DNA of 64,000 bases from Nymphaea colorata (GCF_008831285.2 NC_045140.1:22524131-22588130), one strand, 5' to 3'. Positions 1-11,968 are shown, counted from the first letter of the stretch. Notes: generated by a model not told the origin, from the sequence alone. Program-made: numbers and translations.

Positions 1-1527
1 AGTAGCTGTGGGATCTATTCGACTGAGCAGGAAGCGTGCTTTTTACTGTGGCTAATGGTTTCGTTTGTTAATTCCATCTCTCTCCATGGATAATTTAGAT
101 GACATTTTATCCTTACCTTTGCAGGAAGAGAATGTGCCAACCTTAACATTTTGGAGCAAATGCAACCAAAGAGACTCGGCCGTCTAAATTAGTTTAATTT
201 TCTTATGACATAGAAAGACTGAAAAATGCTATGAGTTATATTTTGTATTTTTATATGGTTTCTGTCTATACAGACAACATAATGCCGTTATTCTCTTCAA
301 TGCAGCCGAATAATGATTTTCAGAAGCACATGTAAATGCAATAATTTTTGTCAGGAGGCCGCAGCGAAGGTATTAACAATGCCTGAAAATTGCTTTATGA
401 ACATCAATGAAGTCTCAACGTCTGGATATAAACTAGAATCGGACTAATCTTTGGGTAGTGCTAAAAGTTGTCGGTAAAAATTAATAAAGGTAGCATGGCC
501 TTCCATTCGCTTTCATAATTCATTCTAAGGAATCTGTCAGATTTGTGCTTCCAAACAGTCAAGGACAGGGCTGATGAAGTGTTATTGGAAGAACCCATTC
601 TCCATTCTCTCTTCCTTCCACAAGCAGAGGATGCTCATATCATGAAGCAGCCATAGCTGGTGCTAGATGTTCGTATTTTTATGTTGGACACATAAAGTCG
701 ACGAAATAAATCAGTCAGCTTTTCCTTATGAGTTATGTGCAAGCGTCCACTCACAATGAGCAGAAATGAATAATTGTAATTTTTCGTCCCTGTGATTTTA
801 CCTTGGGAAAATTGGATTCTCTACTTATATTTAGTTTCATCTTGTTGTTAGAAATAAATCATTGATCAAGTATTTTTAGGGGAACGTCACTACAACAAAT
901 AACACAATCGCCGAGTGGTGGTAGGCGGTCGAGAGAGGGCTGTCGCATTTGCCAACGGAGGGCCTCGACGTCGTCAGAAGAAGCCGACAAAACGCGAACC
1001 ATTTGGGAGGCGGGGAGAGGTTGCCGTCGACGGTGACGGTGGTCGGCAAATACCACCATCCGTGGAGCCGTTGAAGGCAGCAATGTTCAGGTCCAACTTG
1101 ACGCATGTGGTGGTCTGGAGTTGGATAATCTTATAATTTTACCGCAAACGAGACCCTTGGCATGATAGAAATCACATATCGTAATGGTTCATTTATCAGC
1201 AAAAGAACTCGCACGCCTTACCTTCCATATGAGATGGTGGTAATTAAGCTTGTAATTGGCAATTTGCTGGCTTTTCATTGATGTCTCATCTGTTGCCAAG
1301 TGCGAACTATATAAAAGAAAGTTGCATTATCTAGGGATGAGTCCTTGTATGGCTTTGCTGTCACAGACTCACACACCTTGGCAGATATGGGATAACTGCG
1401 GCTCGATTGAATTGGGCTATCTTGAAATTGTACGTATTTGGCATTTAAAATCTGAAAGCTGTTTCTATGGCTAGTTAAGTCAGTAATATTTATTCATCTT
1501 TGAGTTCTAACTGTTTGTATTTTTTAG
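1..1527. other. A/T-rich flank with one possible terminal exon
   Basis: No recognisable gene. After a pyrimidine tract and CAG at 122-124, a short plus-strand frame runs to a TAG at 190-192 and ends QMQPKRLGRLN. This could be the last exon of a gene entering from the left, but it matches no family I know. Around 890 a CACTACAACAAA string resembles the start of a CACTA transposon, but no matching far end was seen. Confidence 0.3.
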
Positions 1528-2300
1528 GTGGTTGGGCCAAGGAAAAGTCCAAAAATCTAATAAGCAGTACGTGTGGGAAGCGGATGCTGATAGCAATTCC
1601 TATGAGATAAGAAAGGAAACAGATCCAAAGAAACGACTGAAACGGGGGTCAGAAATGACGTTCTAGATTTTCGTAATGCTTTGACATGGTAACGACTCCC
1701 TTGCTTTTTATTCAGAAGGCTGATGATAAGTACGAGTTCACAGATCCTGCTAGAATGCAGGGATTAGTAAATTGTTTTTTTCCCCAATTTATAGGGCCGA
1801 TGACATGTATTGCTCATTCTTTTTGCATTGTTGCTATACTATCTTGAAACTCATCTATAGAACTGTTTCTTTGTCACTTGCACTGTTGCCATCTTTGTTG
1901 CTTATTCTTTTTTGTCTAATCTTATAAGTAAAATTGTTGCTATATTGTCTTGAAACATATCTACAGAATTGTTTCTTTGTCACTTGCACTGTTCCAATGT
2001 CTGTTGCTTATTCGTTTTTCTCTGATTTCATAAGTGAAATTGTTCCTTGATCTCTTCCTCACTTAAGCTTCTACAGATATGTTACTGCATTAAAAGTCTT
2101 TCTTGCTCATTTTATCTTCTATTGTTTCCAAGGAATTTGTTCAGCTGAAGACGCCTCAAAATAGAGTTCACCACCACGTTTCCTAGATATTGTTGAGGTT
2201 GACATGATTTCAGCTGCAGTCAAGGAAGGGATGGAGGAAGCAAGGGCCAGAGCTACCCAAGGAATTCACTGACAAAAGAAGAAAGAGTCTGAAAACCAAT
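1528..2300 (+). pseudogene. HSP90.5-like: Fragment of an organellar HSP90 gene
   Basis: Three pieces match the end of the N-terminal ATPase domain of plastid/mitochondrial HSP90 chaperones, in the right order and strand. The piece at about 1528-1650 reads VVGPRKSPK and then, after a one-base shift in an A-run near 1551-1555, SNKQYVWEADADSNSYEIRK followed by ETDPKKRLKRG. The piece at 1716-1773 follows a TTCAG acceptor and reads KADDKYEFTDPARMQGLVN. The piece near 2185-2300 is weaker and resembles the acidic linker (IVEVD, then KEG and EEAR). Intron-like DNA separates the pieces, so this is a copied genomic fragment, not a retrocopy. The frameshift, a stop just after the first piece, and the absence of the rest of this roughly 800-residue protein argue that it is dead. 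The plastid type (Arabidopsis Hsp90.5) fits better than the mitochondrial type because of the DDKYEFTDP string, but this rests on recalled sequences. Confidence 0.75.
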
Positions 2301-2771
2301 AAGAATTTGGCAGACAGAGTAAGAAAATGAAGAGGGAGAGTGTAGAAAATAAATCAAATAGAAGAAAACAGATTTTAAGTGGTTCGGAATAGAGCAAAGG
2401 CTCTTTACAAGGTAACGTAAGGCAAATGGTAAGTTTCCAAAGAGGGTCTTCTCCAACGTTCATCCTCTAACATTTCCTCTCCCAACGTCAATAATTCAAT
2501 GGTAGGGAGATAGGCAAGGCAACTTTTATTTTTAAGAGAGAAATAAAGATCTGACAGAGAGACCTGAAAGGAACAAGGAGCAAGAAGAATGTGACTGCAC
2601 CGAAGAATTTTTTTGCTTCAATATTAGGACCATGGCAACTTGTTAGCGTTCTTAATTACTTATAGTTGGCAATTTTTGACGTTTATCTTTTGATGGTGTT
2701 TCCCATTTTCCCCATTTTCTTGTATTTTAAATCCAATTTGTTGTACTCTGTGATGCTAATTATGTACACTA

Positions 2772-2772
2772 C

Positions 2773-2825
<53 letters not shown>
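2772..2825. repeat. Compound microsatellite (CT)n(TA)n(CA)n
   Basis: Three dinucleotide runs follow each other without interruption: CT, then TA, then CA. The block is about 54 bp. Confidence 0.95.
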
Positions 2826-3960
2826 AACTGCCAATGGTTTGCTATTTAAGAATGGTTTACTATTCCCAACGGTCTAAACCATTCGGATGTTGGCAGTAAA
2901 TTCAGTCCACACCGCCGATAAATATATACTAAAACCCAGCAGTTCTATCTGTTGGGAACCAAATCAAATTGCAGACATGAGCTCGGGCAGTCAGGAAACT
3001 TGATTCTTCATCCCAAGGGAAATGAGTTCAACGTCAAAGAGTCCGACTGTCCAGGGATATGTAGCTATAAATTAGACGTGGTCTGGCTCTACCTTTTGCG
3101 ACAAATGATTTGCTTGCCTCTTATATCACTAAAGATCTGTTCACATGATTTTGATAGTGATTTAAACAGTCTAGATTCAGGTTAGTTCTAAATTTTATTG
3201 AATTCAACTCAATCGGATATTTTGTAATTGGATTTAAGTTCAGATTTCCATTTTTCAAAAATAAATTTGCATCCGATTAACATAATGTTCTACAATTATA
3301 TGTAACGAGGCTGTTTTGCTTTTCATCGGATAGTAATCGTACATGAAACTCGGTTTCAGATTGCGAGATCACATTTCGATTATGAATCCTGGCCAATCTT
3401 CTTTGCCAAGTCAGCCATGTCTGAACTATAATCTAATAATCTATCCAATTCATTGAAGTCCCCAATGGGGACTCTGTTTATTCTAGATAATAGGTTCTGA
3501 TCTTAAGCAGAGCCACCTCAAATTCACAACTTTCGTAAACTCTTGACGTGAATTTGTGTTTTTCAGTATGAAGTTCAAGTCAGAAGGGGATAAGTCTGAC
3601 TTGAGACCTACGGGTTCCAATAATGCAAAGATTACAAGTTCACCATATAACTTATGCATCTTTTGAAACAAATGATTTCAGATCTTTATGAAAAATCAAA
3701 TATCCGAAAATCTTGAAAACTAGGATACCAAGACATCATGCAATTTCAATTTTCAGATCTGTTATGATCAATACCACCTTAGTTACACAATTCAACCCCC
3801 TCAATGAGAGAGAATGTTCGTGTAAAATCTCGTTCTTTTTTCCTTTTTTTTGGTCTAAAGTACGACTAGCTAGATCATCATCTGCGTGAAAACTACTAAA
3901 GAGAACAACATCTTGGAAAAAATAAGTTTCAAACTTCTATTTCTTTGTTCAGTTTCGTTC

Positions 3961-3979
3961 GGGGGGGGGGGGGGGGGGG
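3961..3979. repeat. Homopolymer of 19 G
   Basis: Nineteen consecutive G residues, followed by TGACTAGGCCGTGG. Long G runs are uncommon in this A/T-rich context. It sits beside degenerate repeat DNA containing the string CTGGCTCCGCC near 4110-4120, a word common in old plant repeats. The exact length is likely polymorphic or error-prone. Confidence 0.9.
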
Positions 3980-5004
3980 TGACTAGGCCGTGGCCCACCC
4001 CGAACTAGTTGGAAAAAAAAAAAGTTGTTCAATGTACTTTTTTAACTTAAGTTCAGTTTGGTCCTACCCAAATTTGAGGTTGGATTATTTGGCTCGTTCC
4101 TGAACGAAATCCTGGCTCCGCCTCTGGTTTCATTGTTCACAGCGACCAACTTGGTGATTAAACCTAGAAAACGTTAAACACTCACCTTCCCTTCACATCC
4201 CGGCATCACCTTCCCTGAAATTGTGTTTCTGAAAGTTTTTCTCTTTTTAGGAGATTTCCTCTTCTTGGTCGGGACCTGTTTTTGCCTTCATATCAACATG
4301 TTTCTTTCACCTAGGAGGTATCAGTTTTTCTGAATTCAGGTGGTTATCCATGATGTTATAAATGTCATACAGTTCTTTGTAAATCCAATAAATGCTAGCA
4401 GCTATTTGAAAATTTCTCCGCATGATTTGATATTTTTTTACTATATCTAAGTTTTTTGAGCCAGAATTTTTTTTCCATGGAGCACTAAGTATATAACTAT
4501 CAAATTTTCAATTGCCAAGATACCTCCCACGTTTGACAACTTATCTGCTGACCTATTTTTCTTTAGACAGAATATGAATCATGGAGAACTTATCACCTGT
4601 TTTTTATTGTACGACTTACATTATGGATTTATCCTTCATGACTCCTAAAGCGCACAAAGCACTTGTAAAGCAAAGGACTCGATGAAGAGAGTTTTAAATA
4701 ACAAAATAACTTTTTTAAATAATAAAAAAGTTTTTTGTAAGGGCTAACTTATGCAACAAAATAAATGTTGCACTTATTTACTTATTTTTTGAATTATTTT
4801 CTTGTTAACAAACAGCATAGTTGCCAGCATGGCCACGCTGCAGTGGGTTTTGTCCAACAAAAGGTCACAAAAGATTATGGAGCATTTATTAGTGCTTCTG
4901 ATGTCACATTTTATACCTGCACATCGAACATTCTACGTAGTCGTAGAATGCTGACAACTTCTAAAGAGCCGGAGAGAGAGTCGGCCCGTGGATATGAAAT
5001 AAGG

Positions 5005-5186
5005 CTGAGCGTCGGGCCGGGCCGGGCCCGTTTAGCCTGTTTAGATTAAAAAAATATTTTTTTAATTTTTTTGTTTTAATAATATATATTTATTATTAAT
5101 AAATATATTTTATATTTTAAAAATTATTTTATAATTAAAAATTTATTTTTTGATTTTAAATGGGCCGAGCCCGGACCGATGCCCAC
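5005..5186. mobile_element. Small MITE with GGGCC-rich terminal inverted repeats
   Basis: The left end contains GTCGGGCCGGGCCGGGCCCG (5011-5030). The right end contains GGGCCGAGCCCGGACCGATGCCC (5162-5183). These are imperfect inverted repeats of each other and enclose about 130 bp of nearly pure A/T. GC-rich ends around an A/T core, under 200 bp in total, match non-autonomous MITEs that are widespread in plants, probably hAT-like. The exact boundaries and target duplication are unclear. Confidence 0.55.
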
Positions 5187-8100
5187 CGTTCACAATAAAA
5201 TAAAAAGAGCAAGACTGTGACAACAGATCTTGTCAAACGTCCCCATCCCCACTAGCACTTACTGGGGAGCAAAGCAAGGAGGTACCGAGCCCACCCCGCA
5301 TGATGAGCTCAATCGTGAACAAGTGTGATTCTCACCGTCCCACTGGGTCAGCTCAATCACGCTCACCACTAAAGGCACTAGACGTCCGCTTGTACGCGAT
5401 GCATATTGCCCTATGCACGTATGCAATTTTTTTTCTTTTTCATATATCTCTAGAGCCAAATCAAAGAGTAACTTTTATTTTATTTGATTTTAAGAAGTTT
5501 TAATTTTAAAAATTATAAAAAAATTTCAAGAGCTTATAAAGAGGTTCTTTTCTAGTTAGTTGCCTTTGTTTGGAAGCTAAAATAAAATTAAAGTTAATAA
5601 GAGGCAGGTTAGGATCCGTCAAGTCGTCAGATGAGGTCGATCAAAGGACCAGCAGTAGACAAAGACTTTAAGTCTCAATTAATTTGTTAACTAAGAAGGG
5701 AGCTTTTGCACGAAAATGGGCGTTTCCATCAAGTGCATTTTCTAGTTGATCATGATTAGCCCATTTTTCTTATAGATTCCTTGCTTTTATGGTCAACTTA
5801 GTGCTTTAATCAAACGTAATCACGGTAGCATCGTGCAAGCCATACTCATTCATCTCTAATGATAATAAACTTGGTGGGTAGGGATGTCAATATATTTGTT
5901 TAAATCACATAACCTTTTTGAGAAAATCAGATATGAAAAAGAAATTTAACATCCAATTAAGAAATCGAGTTAGATTCAGGTTTAAAAAATTATTGACATT
6001 TGAATAGATTCAGATTTGAGTCGGATTTAGTTTTAAATAAACATCTTATATCCAATGTCTTTACATTTTAAAGTCAGCTTGAGCCAGTTTAAAGGTTGGA
6101 TTCCGATTCAAATTTGAATTCAAATATCTGATTCAATTGTGAAATCGGGTTTATGGTTTCCTTAAGTAGGACTTTTTTTCAATTTGCATTGAATTTAAAT
6201 GTGAACATCTTAAAAAGCTGATATGGAAAAGAGTCTATCTAATTTGAATTGGATCCATTCACATCCTGATTGTGCAATGAAATCAATTTTTCCAATTTGG
6301 TGAGGGGACCTCACCTGAAATGCACAACAATGACCACCCATCTCAAAATTGAACGGACGAGATCTCAGATCACTTAGAGAAAAATAATTTATCAATTTAC
6401 GGAAGTGCTCACCCGCGAATTACGTTTTCCCGAGCAAACGGAGCGGAGTGCATCGCTGGTCAATGCACGGCATTTATTAAATGTGGCAGCTTCCGGATAA
6501 CGTGCTGGCTTCATTTGAATTTCTCGTGATTCTCCCTCCAATTTTTTTAAATATTTTAATATGCTCGATGATGACGACCGATAATTTGAAAAAGGAAAAC
6601 AAACAAAGCCCAAGTACAAGAAGTCACAGACTTCGACTAACATGCTACGCTTAAGAACAAGACATTCCCTTTCTCCCTCTTTTCCTTTTAAACAATTCAT
6701 TAAAAAAATAAATGGTTGCTTTAGAATTAATGGCCACCGGGGCAATCGATTCGGCATTAATATTATTATTTTATTTCAAGTGAGCAAAAAGATTAATTCT
6801 AGGGTTCGAACCGAAAGCCTCCCATTTTTTTTTTCTTTGGGTCCTGAGTTACGTCGATGTCAGTGATAAAACGAAACATCCATCAATTTGGATGTCACGT
6901 TCTACCGCCTTAAAACATAGGAATATAACACCTACAGAAACCAAACTAAAAATAAACTGTCAGCAAATGTGAACAATGGACGGTTTTCATTTTCATTATA
7001 ATACTTGGCTAGAAAAATGTTGTATTAATTAACATTGTACATGTCAAACTAAAAGCATCGAAAGCTAATTATTTATAGGGAAAAAGAAGCCCGAAGTCTT
7101 CTTCATTTTTATCATTTTTAATTTCCAAAATCCGAAAATAAAAATTAAAAAAATCCGTAGATATTAATGGACCGGGGAATTTTATTGACGATGCACGAGC
7201 AGGAAGAAACAAACGGCGGTGGGATCAAAAACTGTGTAGACCATTCGCTCTTTATTTGATGTTGGTCCTGCTGTTTTCCTTAGACCACACGTCCTCCAAG
7301 TTGCACGGTTTTTTTGTCCATACAGTCGTTGCCTTCATTTATTTCATAAATTTCAGTGATCATAATATATATATATATATATTATATTAAGATTGTTTGA
7401 TCTATTGTTATGGGTGGTTAAAAAAAATTAAGAAAAAAAAAGTGATGACCACATATTTCTTTCTTTGTATTGCTCTCAATCATCCACATGTTGGTCCTGA
7501 TCAAATAACTTGGTAACTCTAAAAAAGCAAAATCACATATTACTTTTGATGCTGAAAAATGTTTTTATAACATAATAGTCAGGTGCTTAGAAAAATATCG
7601 TTTTAAAATTTGGATTTATCATGTTTTGATCATGCGGATCCGATTTTACAAAAGAAATCAGAGTTAAAAAAAAAATGTAAGAACAGATTGTGAATGATTG
7701 GTCTAGTAGAAAGATTACTGACGGGTCCAGAAAACATGATTGCAAAAACTAAAAGACAAGCAAAAGAAAGTAATAGAGTGGAGGGAGAGAGTTTATAAGC
7801 GGACAAGAAATCCAGAAATCCATCCATCCATTCAGGCACATATCGGCCGTATGCTGCAAAGGGTTACAACGAATAATTAAAATCGTAAAGAAGATCAACG
7901 CGTTAACCATAAACAAAGTCCAAATTGCGACTATTTTCCTCTATACATGCCATCGTTTGGTACCAGGGACAACCCGTCAAATACCAGCTGCTATCTTTCT
8001 TGCTTACGAACTAACTGCACATAACGAACAAAGTATATCAAAAATTTTCGGCAGCAAGATACAGTTTGGTTTCAACGCTACCAAGTTCCTGAATTCCAAC

Positions 8101-8279
8101 CAAGCTCATGAACCTTTGTCTGGTTTTATTTGACCTTGTTTGTGAATTCCAGACCTTTCAGGTCTTCTTCTACTCCATTGCTACTACAATGAGAATTGCT
8201 TCCTGGTTCAGGACACTGTAACTCGGGTTGGTATTCGATTCGGATCGTTACGATACGATGGACCGAGACGTCTTCCGGT

Positions 8280-9104
8280 TCATCGAGCCCTTGGCAGCCC
8301 ATTGAGCCACTCAAAGGTGCGAAGCCGAGAAGCCTCGCTCTTCTGCTTCAGCAACCGAATCTTCATCTCCTCTTCGTCTTCACCTTCCCTGACTCGTCTC
8401 GTCTCCCCTTTTCGTCTCGTAATCACGGCCGACACGGTGTCGACGGCCGAGCATTTGCAATCCAGCTGCGGGAAAACCTTCCAGGACGACGGAGAAGATG
8501 GCAACGACGATGATGACGATGAGGACGACCCGCTTCGGCTTCTCCCCATCTCCTCCTTCTTCTTCACCCGCTCCCTGAGATCCCCCAACTCTATCTCCGG
8601 CGTCCTCACCAGCCCCAGCCGGAAGAGCCCCATCTTGGTCGCCCCCTCCTTCTTCCTCCCGACGACCACCGCCGGGAAACTCCCCCCCGTCATCCCGGGT
8701 TTCGGACTGGCCATCGCAAAGAAACCTCCAGAGCCCGTCGACGCCCGCCGCCTGTCTGGCTCGGAATCACAGAGACCGTTGCCCTGTTTGCTGCTGGTGA
8801 AGCACCAGGAGCGGTCCAGCGACTCGCAGCGACTCGGGACGGCAGGTTCCCCCGCCGAACCGAGAAGCTCTCTTCCGGAGCTCTCGGGAGGCCGAAAAGG
8901 AAGGAGCTGTCCGTCAGAGATGACGTCGTCAGCGACGCACATGTCGTCGGATTCCGGCAATAGGACGGCCGACCACGAGGTGAACTCGAAGTCGTCCGAG
9001 GAGGGAAGTTTCGGCTCCTTGCTCGTCTCTTTAGGTCCACCTAAAGGCAGGTTGCAGAACGACAAGGCCTCCTCTTCGCTGGAATCCCATCCCGACGCCA
9101 TCAT
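8280..9104 (-). CDS. Membrane-associated kinase regulator-like protein, 274 aa
   Basis: This is an intronless frame of 274 residues. It resembles a family of plant proteins annotated as membrane-associated kinase regulators or as uncharacterised serine-rich proteins. The N-terminal motifs are in the family order: SFCNLP (about 15-20), DDFEFTSW (37-44) and ISDGQLLPFRP (62-72). A basic/serine region follows, with a run of eight serines (193-200), and the protein ends FEWLNGLPRAR. It has no signal peptide or membrane span. The region is GC-rich, so long frames are also open on the plus strand; the minus frame is chosen because of the FEF and DGQLLPF motifs. The start at 9104 (MMASGW) lies just downstream of a GA/CT-rich leader. 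In this family only some members are tied to receptor-kinase (BRI1/BKI1-type) signalling, and that role is not shown here. Confidence 0.65.
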   Translation of the reverse strand: MMASGWDSSEEEALSFCNLPLGGPKETSKEPKLPSSDDFEFTSWSAVLLPESDDMCVADDVISDGQLLPFRPPESSGRELLGSAGEPAVPSRCESLDRSWCFTSSKQGNGLCDSEPDRRRASTGSGGFFAMASPKPGMTGGSFPAVVVGRKKEGATKMGLFRLGLVRTPEIELGDLRERVKKKEEMGRSRSGSSSSSSSSLPSSPSSWKVFPQLDCKCSAVDTVSAVITRRKGETRRVREGEDEEEMKIRLLKQKSEASRLRTFEWLNGLPRAR

Positions 9105-9835
9105 CGAGTCTTTCCGACAGAGAGAGAGCGAGAGAGAGAGTTTTTCAAGGAAGGATGGGGGGGACTTAATTCAGCGCAAGGAGATGTTGATATCGAGAGA
9201 AGAGCAAGGATATATGTAGCAAGAAGGGTGGTGAGTTCATGGGGAAGGAGAGGGAGAAGACAAACAGATGAAGGTGCAGAAATGGAACGATGGGAGAAGG
9301 AGGCGACCACTACAAAAAGTGGTGCAGTCGGCTTTTGCCATTTTCATCCCCCTCTCGTCCTCTCGCCTTTTCATCGTCTTCGTCTGCAAATTCAAATAGG
9401 AAGTACCTTTTTCCTTTCTCGGGTAAGGGAAGCCGGCCGGCGATTCTCTCTCTTGAAAAAACAAATGGGTAGAAAGGAATCGTGCAAAACTCCACTCAAA
9501 GAAAGGCTTTTGAATTTCAGACTTTGGTCCGTTCCTCCCACCTCATTCAAATTCCCAATTAAAGGAAGACGTTTTCGAAGTTGACTTGATAAGCATCAGT
9601 AGTGGGATTCTAGAGAAGAGGGTGTGTGGTAGAAGAGGAAGACTCTCAGAGAGAGAGAGAGAGATCGCGCGCTCTCTTCTTTGTCTTCTCTTTCGTCTCA
9701 TTTGTGCCTTTTACGATCTCTCCTTCACGCTCAAAGCCATCACAAAAGCTTTGTCACCTAACAAAGCACTTGTGTTCTTTGGGTGGGGCCGTCCACGTCA
9801 CGAGTCCCCTCACCCTTTGGGCTCCGCCACTCTTT

Positions 9836-9959
9836 ACATCAAATTTTACAAAGTTTAAGACCTACCGATTCGATTCACACCATTATGTTCTCATGGTACA
9901 TCAAATTTTACAAAGTTTATGACCTACCGATTCGATTCACACCATTATGTTCTCATGGT
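9836..9959. repeat. Tandem duplication, 62-bp unit x 2
   Basis: The unit beginning ACATCAAATTTTACAAAG at 9836 is repeated immediately at 9898. The two copies differ at about one base (AAGACC versus ATGACC), so the duplication is recent. It lies upstream of the 8.3-kb minus-strand gene. Confidence 0.9.
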
Positions 9960-10202
9960 TGAGTTTTAATGCCTTAGGTTCAATTTGAACTCTGTGACGA
10001 TCTTACATACTACAAATTGATGCTTTTGAGAGTAAAACCGAAGGGAGACAGGACCAAGGATGGTTGGTGCAGATCTTCCGTCAAACAAGAAAAAAGAAAA
10101 GCGTTCTTGTTACTTGGATTGTTGAAAAAAGAGTGGCCGACCATTGTGCCCGTTCTAGATTAGGCAGCAGATGGTAAGAATACGTGCTTTTGAGAAGAAG
10201 CA

Positions 10203-10468
10203 ATGGAGCTCCCGCTTTTGACTGTCGCCATCCTCTTTGCTCTCTCAGTTCTTTCAGTCTCTTGCCATCTTCGCGAACGTATCTTGTCTTCGAACAAGTT
10301 TAACGCTGACCAACAATCTGCAGCCTGGACTTGATGAAGATGTTAGGTGAAAATTTGAGTCCGATAGAAAGGAGCCAAAATCCAGCTCCAGATTGTTTAA
10401 TCGAAGCAATATCAAAGTTACCTGCAGTACTGGAATCGAACCCAGAGTGGGGAACTTCACCATTCTGA
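10203..10468 (+). pseudogene. Possible small secreted protein gene or remnant
   Basis: The frame at 10203-10334 encodes 43 residues starting with a signal-peptide-like stretch (MELPLLTVAILFALSVLSVS, followed by C). It stops at TGA 10332-10334. A second, overlapping frame (10319-10468) continues with a protein-like sequence, CSLDLMKMLGENLSPIERSQ, and later DCLIEAISKLPAVLESNPEW. A change of frame between the two would give a secreted protein of about 90 residues, so this may be a frameshifted gene, or two exons whose junction I cannot place. I do not recognise the family. Chance is a real alternative. Confidence 0.3.
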
Positions 10469-10532
10469 CAGAACTTGGTTCCACTCATCGGTATCACCTC
10501 TGACGCTTTACTCAATTTTAACATATCATGGC

Positions 10533-10700
10533 TCCTAAGGAGTGGCAGAGCCAGACACATTTGGCTGAGGGGCACTTACTATATATTGAGGAGCATTTTA
10601 TATATGAATATACAAAAAACCAATATGTAAGTAAGTGGTTTATATTGGGCTGTATGGGCAATTGCCCACATGTGGCACCGCCCCTGCTCATAAGTTTTCA
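10533..10700. repeat. Degenerate dispersed repeat
   Basis: Contains GAGTGGCAGAGCCAG near one end and GGGCAATTGCCC near the other, around an A/T-rich middle. Plant retrotransposon-derived repeats commonly carry these words. No terminal repeats or coding capacity can be defined. Confidence 0.3.
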
Positions 10701-11704
10701 GTTTGTCCTAGGATAAGGGCAAGCTACTGATTATGATCCATTGTTGTTACTCCTTCACCTTCACCATGCCACTTGTAGAAATCAAATAGCTTCTACACAA
10801 AAGCATTAGAGAGAAAGAGAGAGAGAGAGATCACGGATCAAACATCAATGGGCTCCACATGCAGGTCAGGCAAACAATTGGTAGGTGGCTAGTCGCTGGT
10901 TCGATAATGGTGATGAACAAAATCCTTAGAGGGCTTAATGCATAAGCCACTGGGTCCTCGAGAAAGGGAAGGAGTTTGGCTTCTGACGATATTTACTGGC
11001 CTGGCTAGGGCTCCATTCATCTGCCTAGGGGTTGGGCTTGGAAAGATTTTTAGAAAGACGAAGTTTTACATGTAATTTTAAATTTTTTAGTTTAATTTAT
11101 ACACAAAATTTGAAAAATTATATTTTGGTCTCTATTAAGATTTTGAAAATATAGTTCAACCTCCAAGATAAAAAATTCCTAACTCCACCCCTGATTATCA
11201 ACACCAACTTCTTATCTTTTCTTAACTCTGAAGCGGGCAAACGACCCGGATCTGAAAGAATGGGAAAGTGAAAAACAGAAGTAGCTGTTACTTTTTTGGC
11301 AACTTTAACTACAGGAGAGTGGTTGAGACGTTAATGTAAACTCCAAATATAAGTACCAAGTTTTTAGGGCCATATCTAAACTTGGTGGTGACTGGAACAA
11401 GCACAAAGTAGTGTGCCTTATTTGTCTATCTCTGCTCATTCAATGCATGTGATTGCTTGCTTGCATGTGTGTGTGTGTGTGTATGGGTTGTGGGTGTTTT
11501 GGGAGGGCAGTGGCACCATCCTCTTCTAGAAACTATGTGGCCCTCGTGCAGCGTGTGAAGCAACCTAACGGTTCATGCATCCACTTAAAAGGTAGACGAA
11601 ACAATTATTTCGTTCATATATCATAGGATGAAGCTGCCAATACAAACACACATGACTTTGGGTTTGATGTGACTTGTGCTCAACTAAGCCAAAACTTAGA
11701 GAAT

Positions 11705-11740
<36 letters not shown>

Positions 11741-11895
11741 AATTCTAAGTATTACAATTGGATGGTTAAGGAAAAACAAGAAAAACAATGTGTGAAATAA
11801 TATTATATGACAAAAATATCTATCACCCTTTTTCCTTAACGGTTTATCATGTTGGATCAAACGGTTGATTGACTCTCAAAAGTAAGTCATTATTC

Positions 11896-11898
<3 letters not shown>

Positions 11899-11966
<68 letters not shown>
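11899..11966. repeat. Long (TA)n microsatellite
   Basis: About 68 bp of uninterrupted TA dinucleotide. A shorter TA run lies at about 11707-11736. Confidence 0.95.

Positions 11967-11968
<2 letters not shown>

Larger units (their letters stand above)
2301..8279. other. Gene-poor A/T-rich intergenic region
   Basis: No supportable gene. It contains a compound microsatellite, a run of 19 G, a small MITE near 5.1 kb (all listed separately), and stretches near 3.2 and 5.9-6.2 kb rich in variants of GATTCAGATTTGAATC-like words that look like old dispersed repeats. Open frames here are short, A/T-biased and resemble no known protein. Confidence 0.6.

Noticed and set aside
884-912. CACTACAACAAATAACAC resembling a CACTA end
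   Set aside because: No inverted partner (TTGTAGTG) in a sensible distance and no transposase remnants, so not called as an element.
4929-4950. Perfect 9-bp hairpin CATTCTACG...CGTAGAATG
   Set aside because: Too short for a miRNA precursor and not followed by a T-run or other terminator context.
8302-9219. Long plus-strand open frame of 305 codons opposite the kinase-regulator-like gene
   Set aside because: It is the GC-rich antisense of the minus-strand gene. The minus frame has ordered family motifs (FEF, DGQLLPF); the plus frame resembles nothing known.
9306-9318. CACTACAAAAAG string resembling a CACTA transposon end
   Set aside because: It lies in the GA-rich leader of the 8.3-kb gene, is part of a short local palindrome, and has no partner end.
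10436-10450. GGGTTCGATTCC on the minus strand, like a tRNA T-loop
   Set aside because: The flanking acceptor stem and D/anticodon arms do not pair; no tRNA fold can be built.
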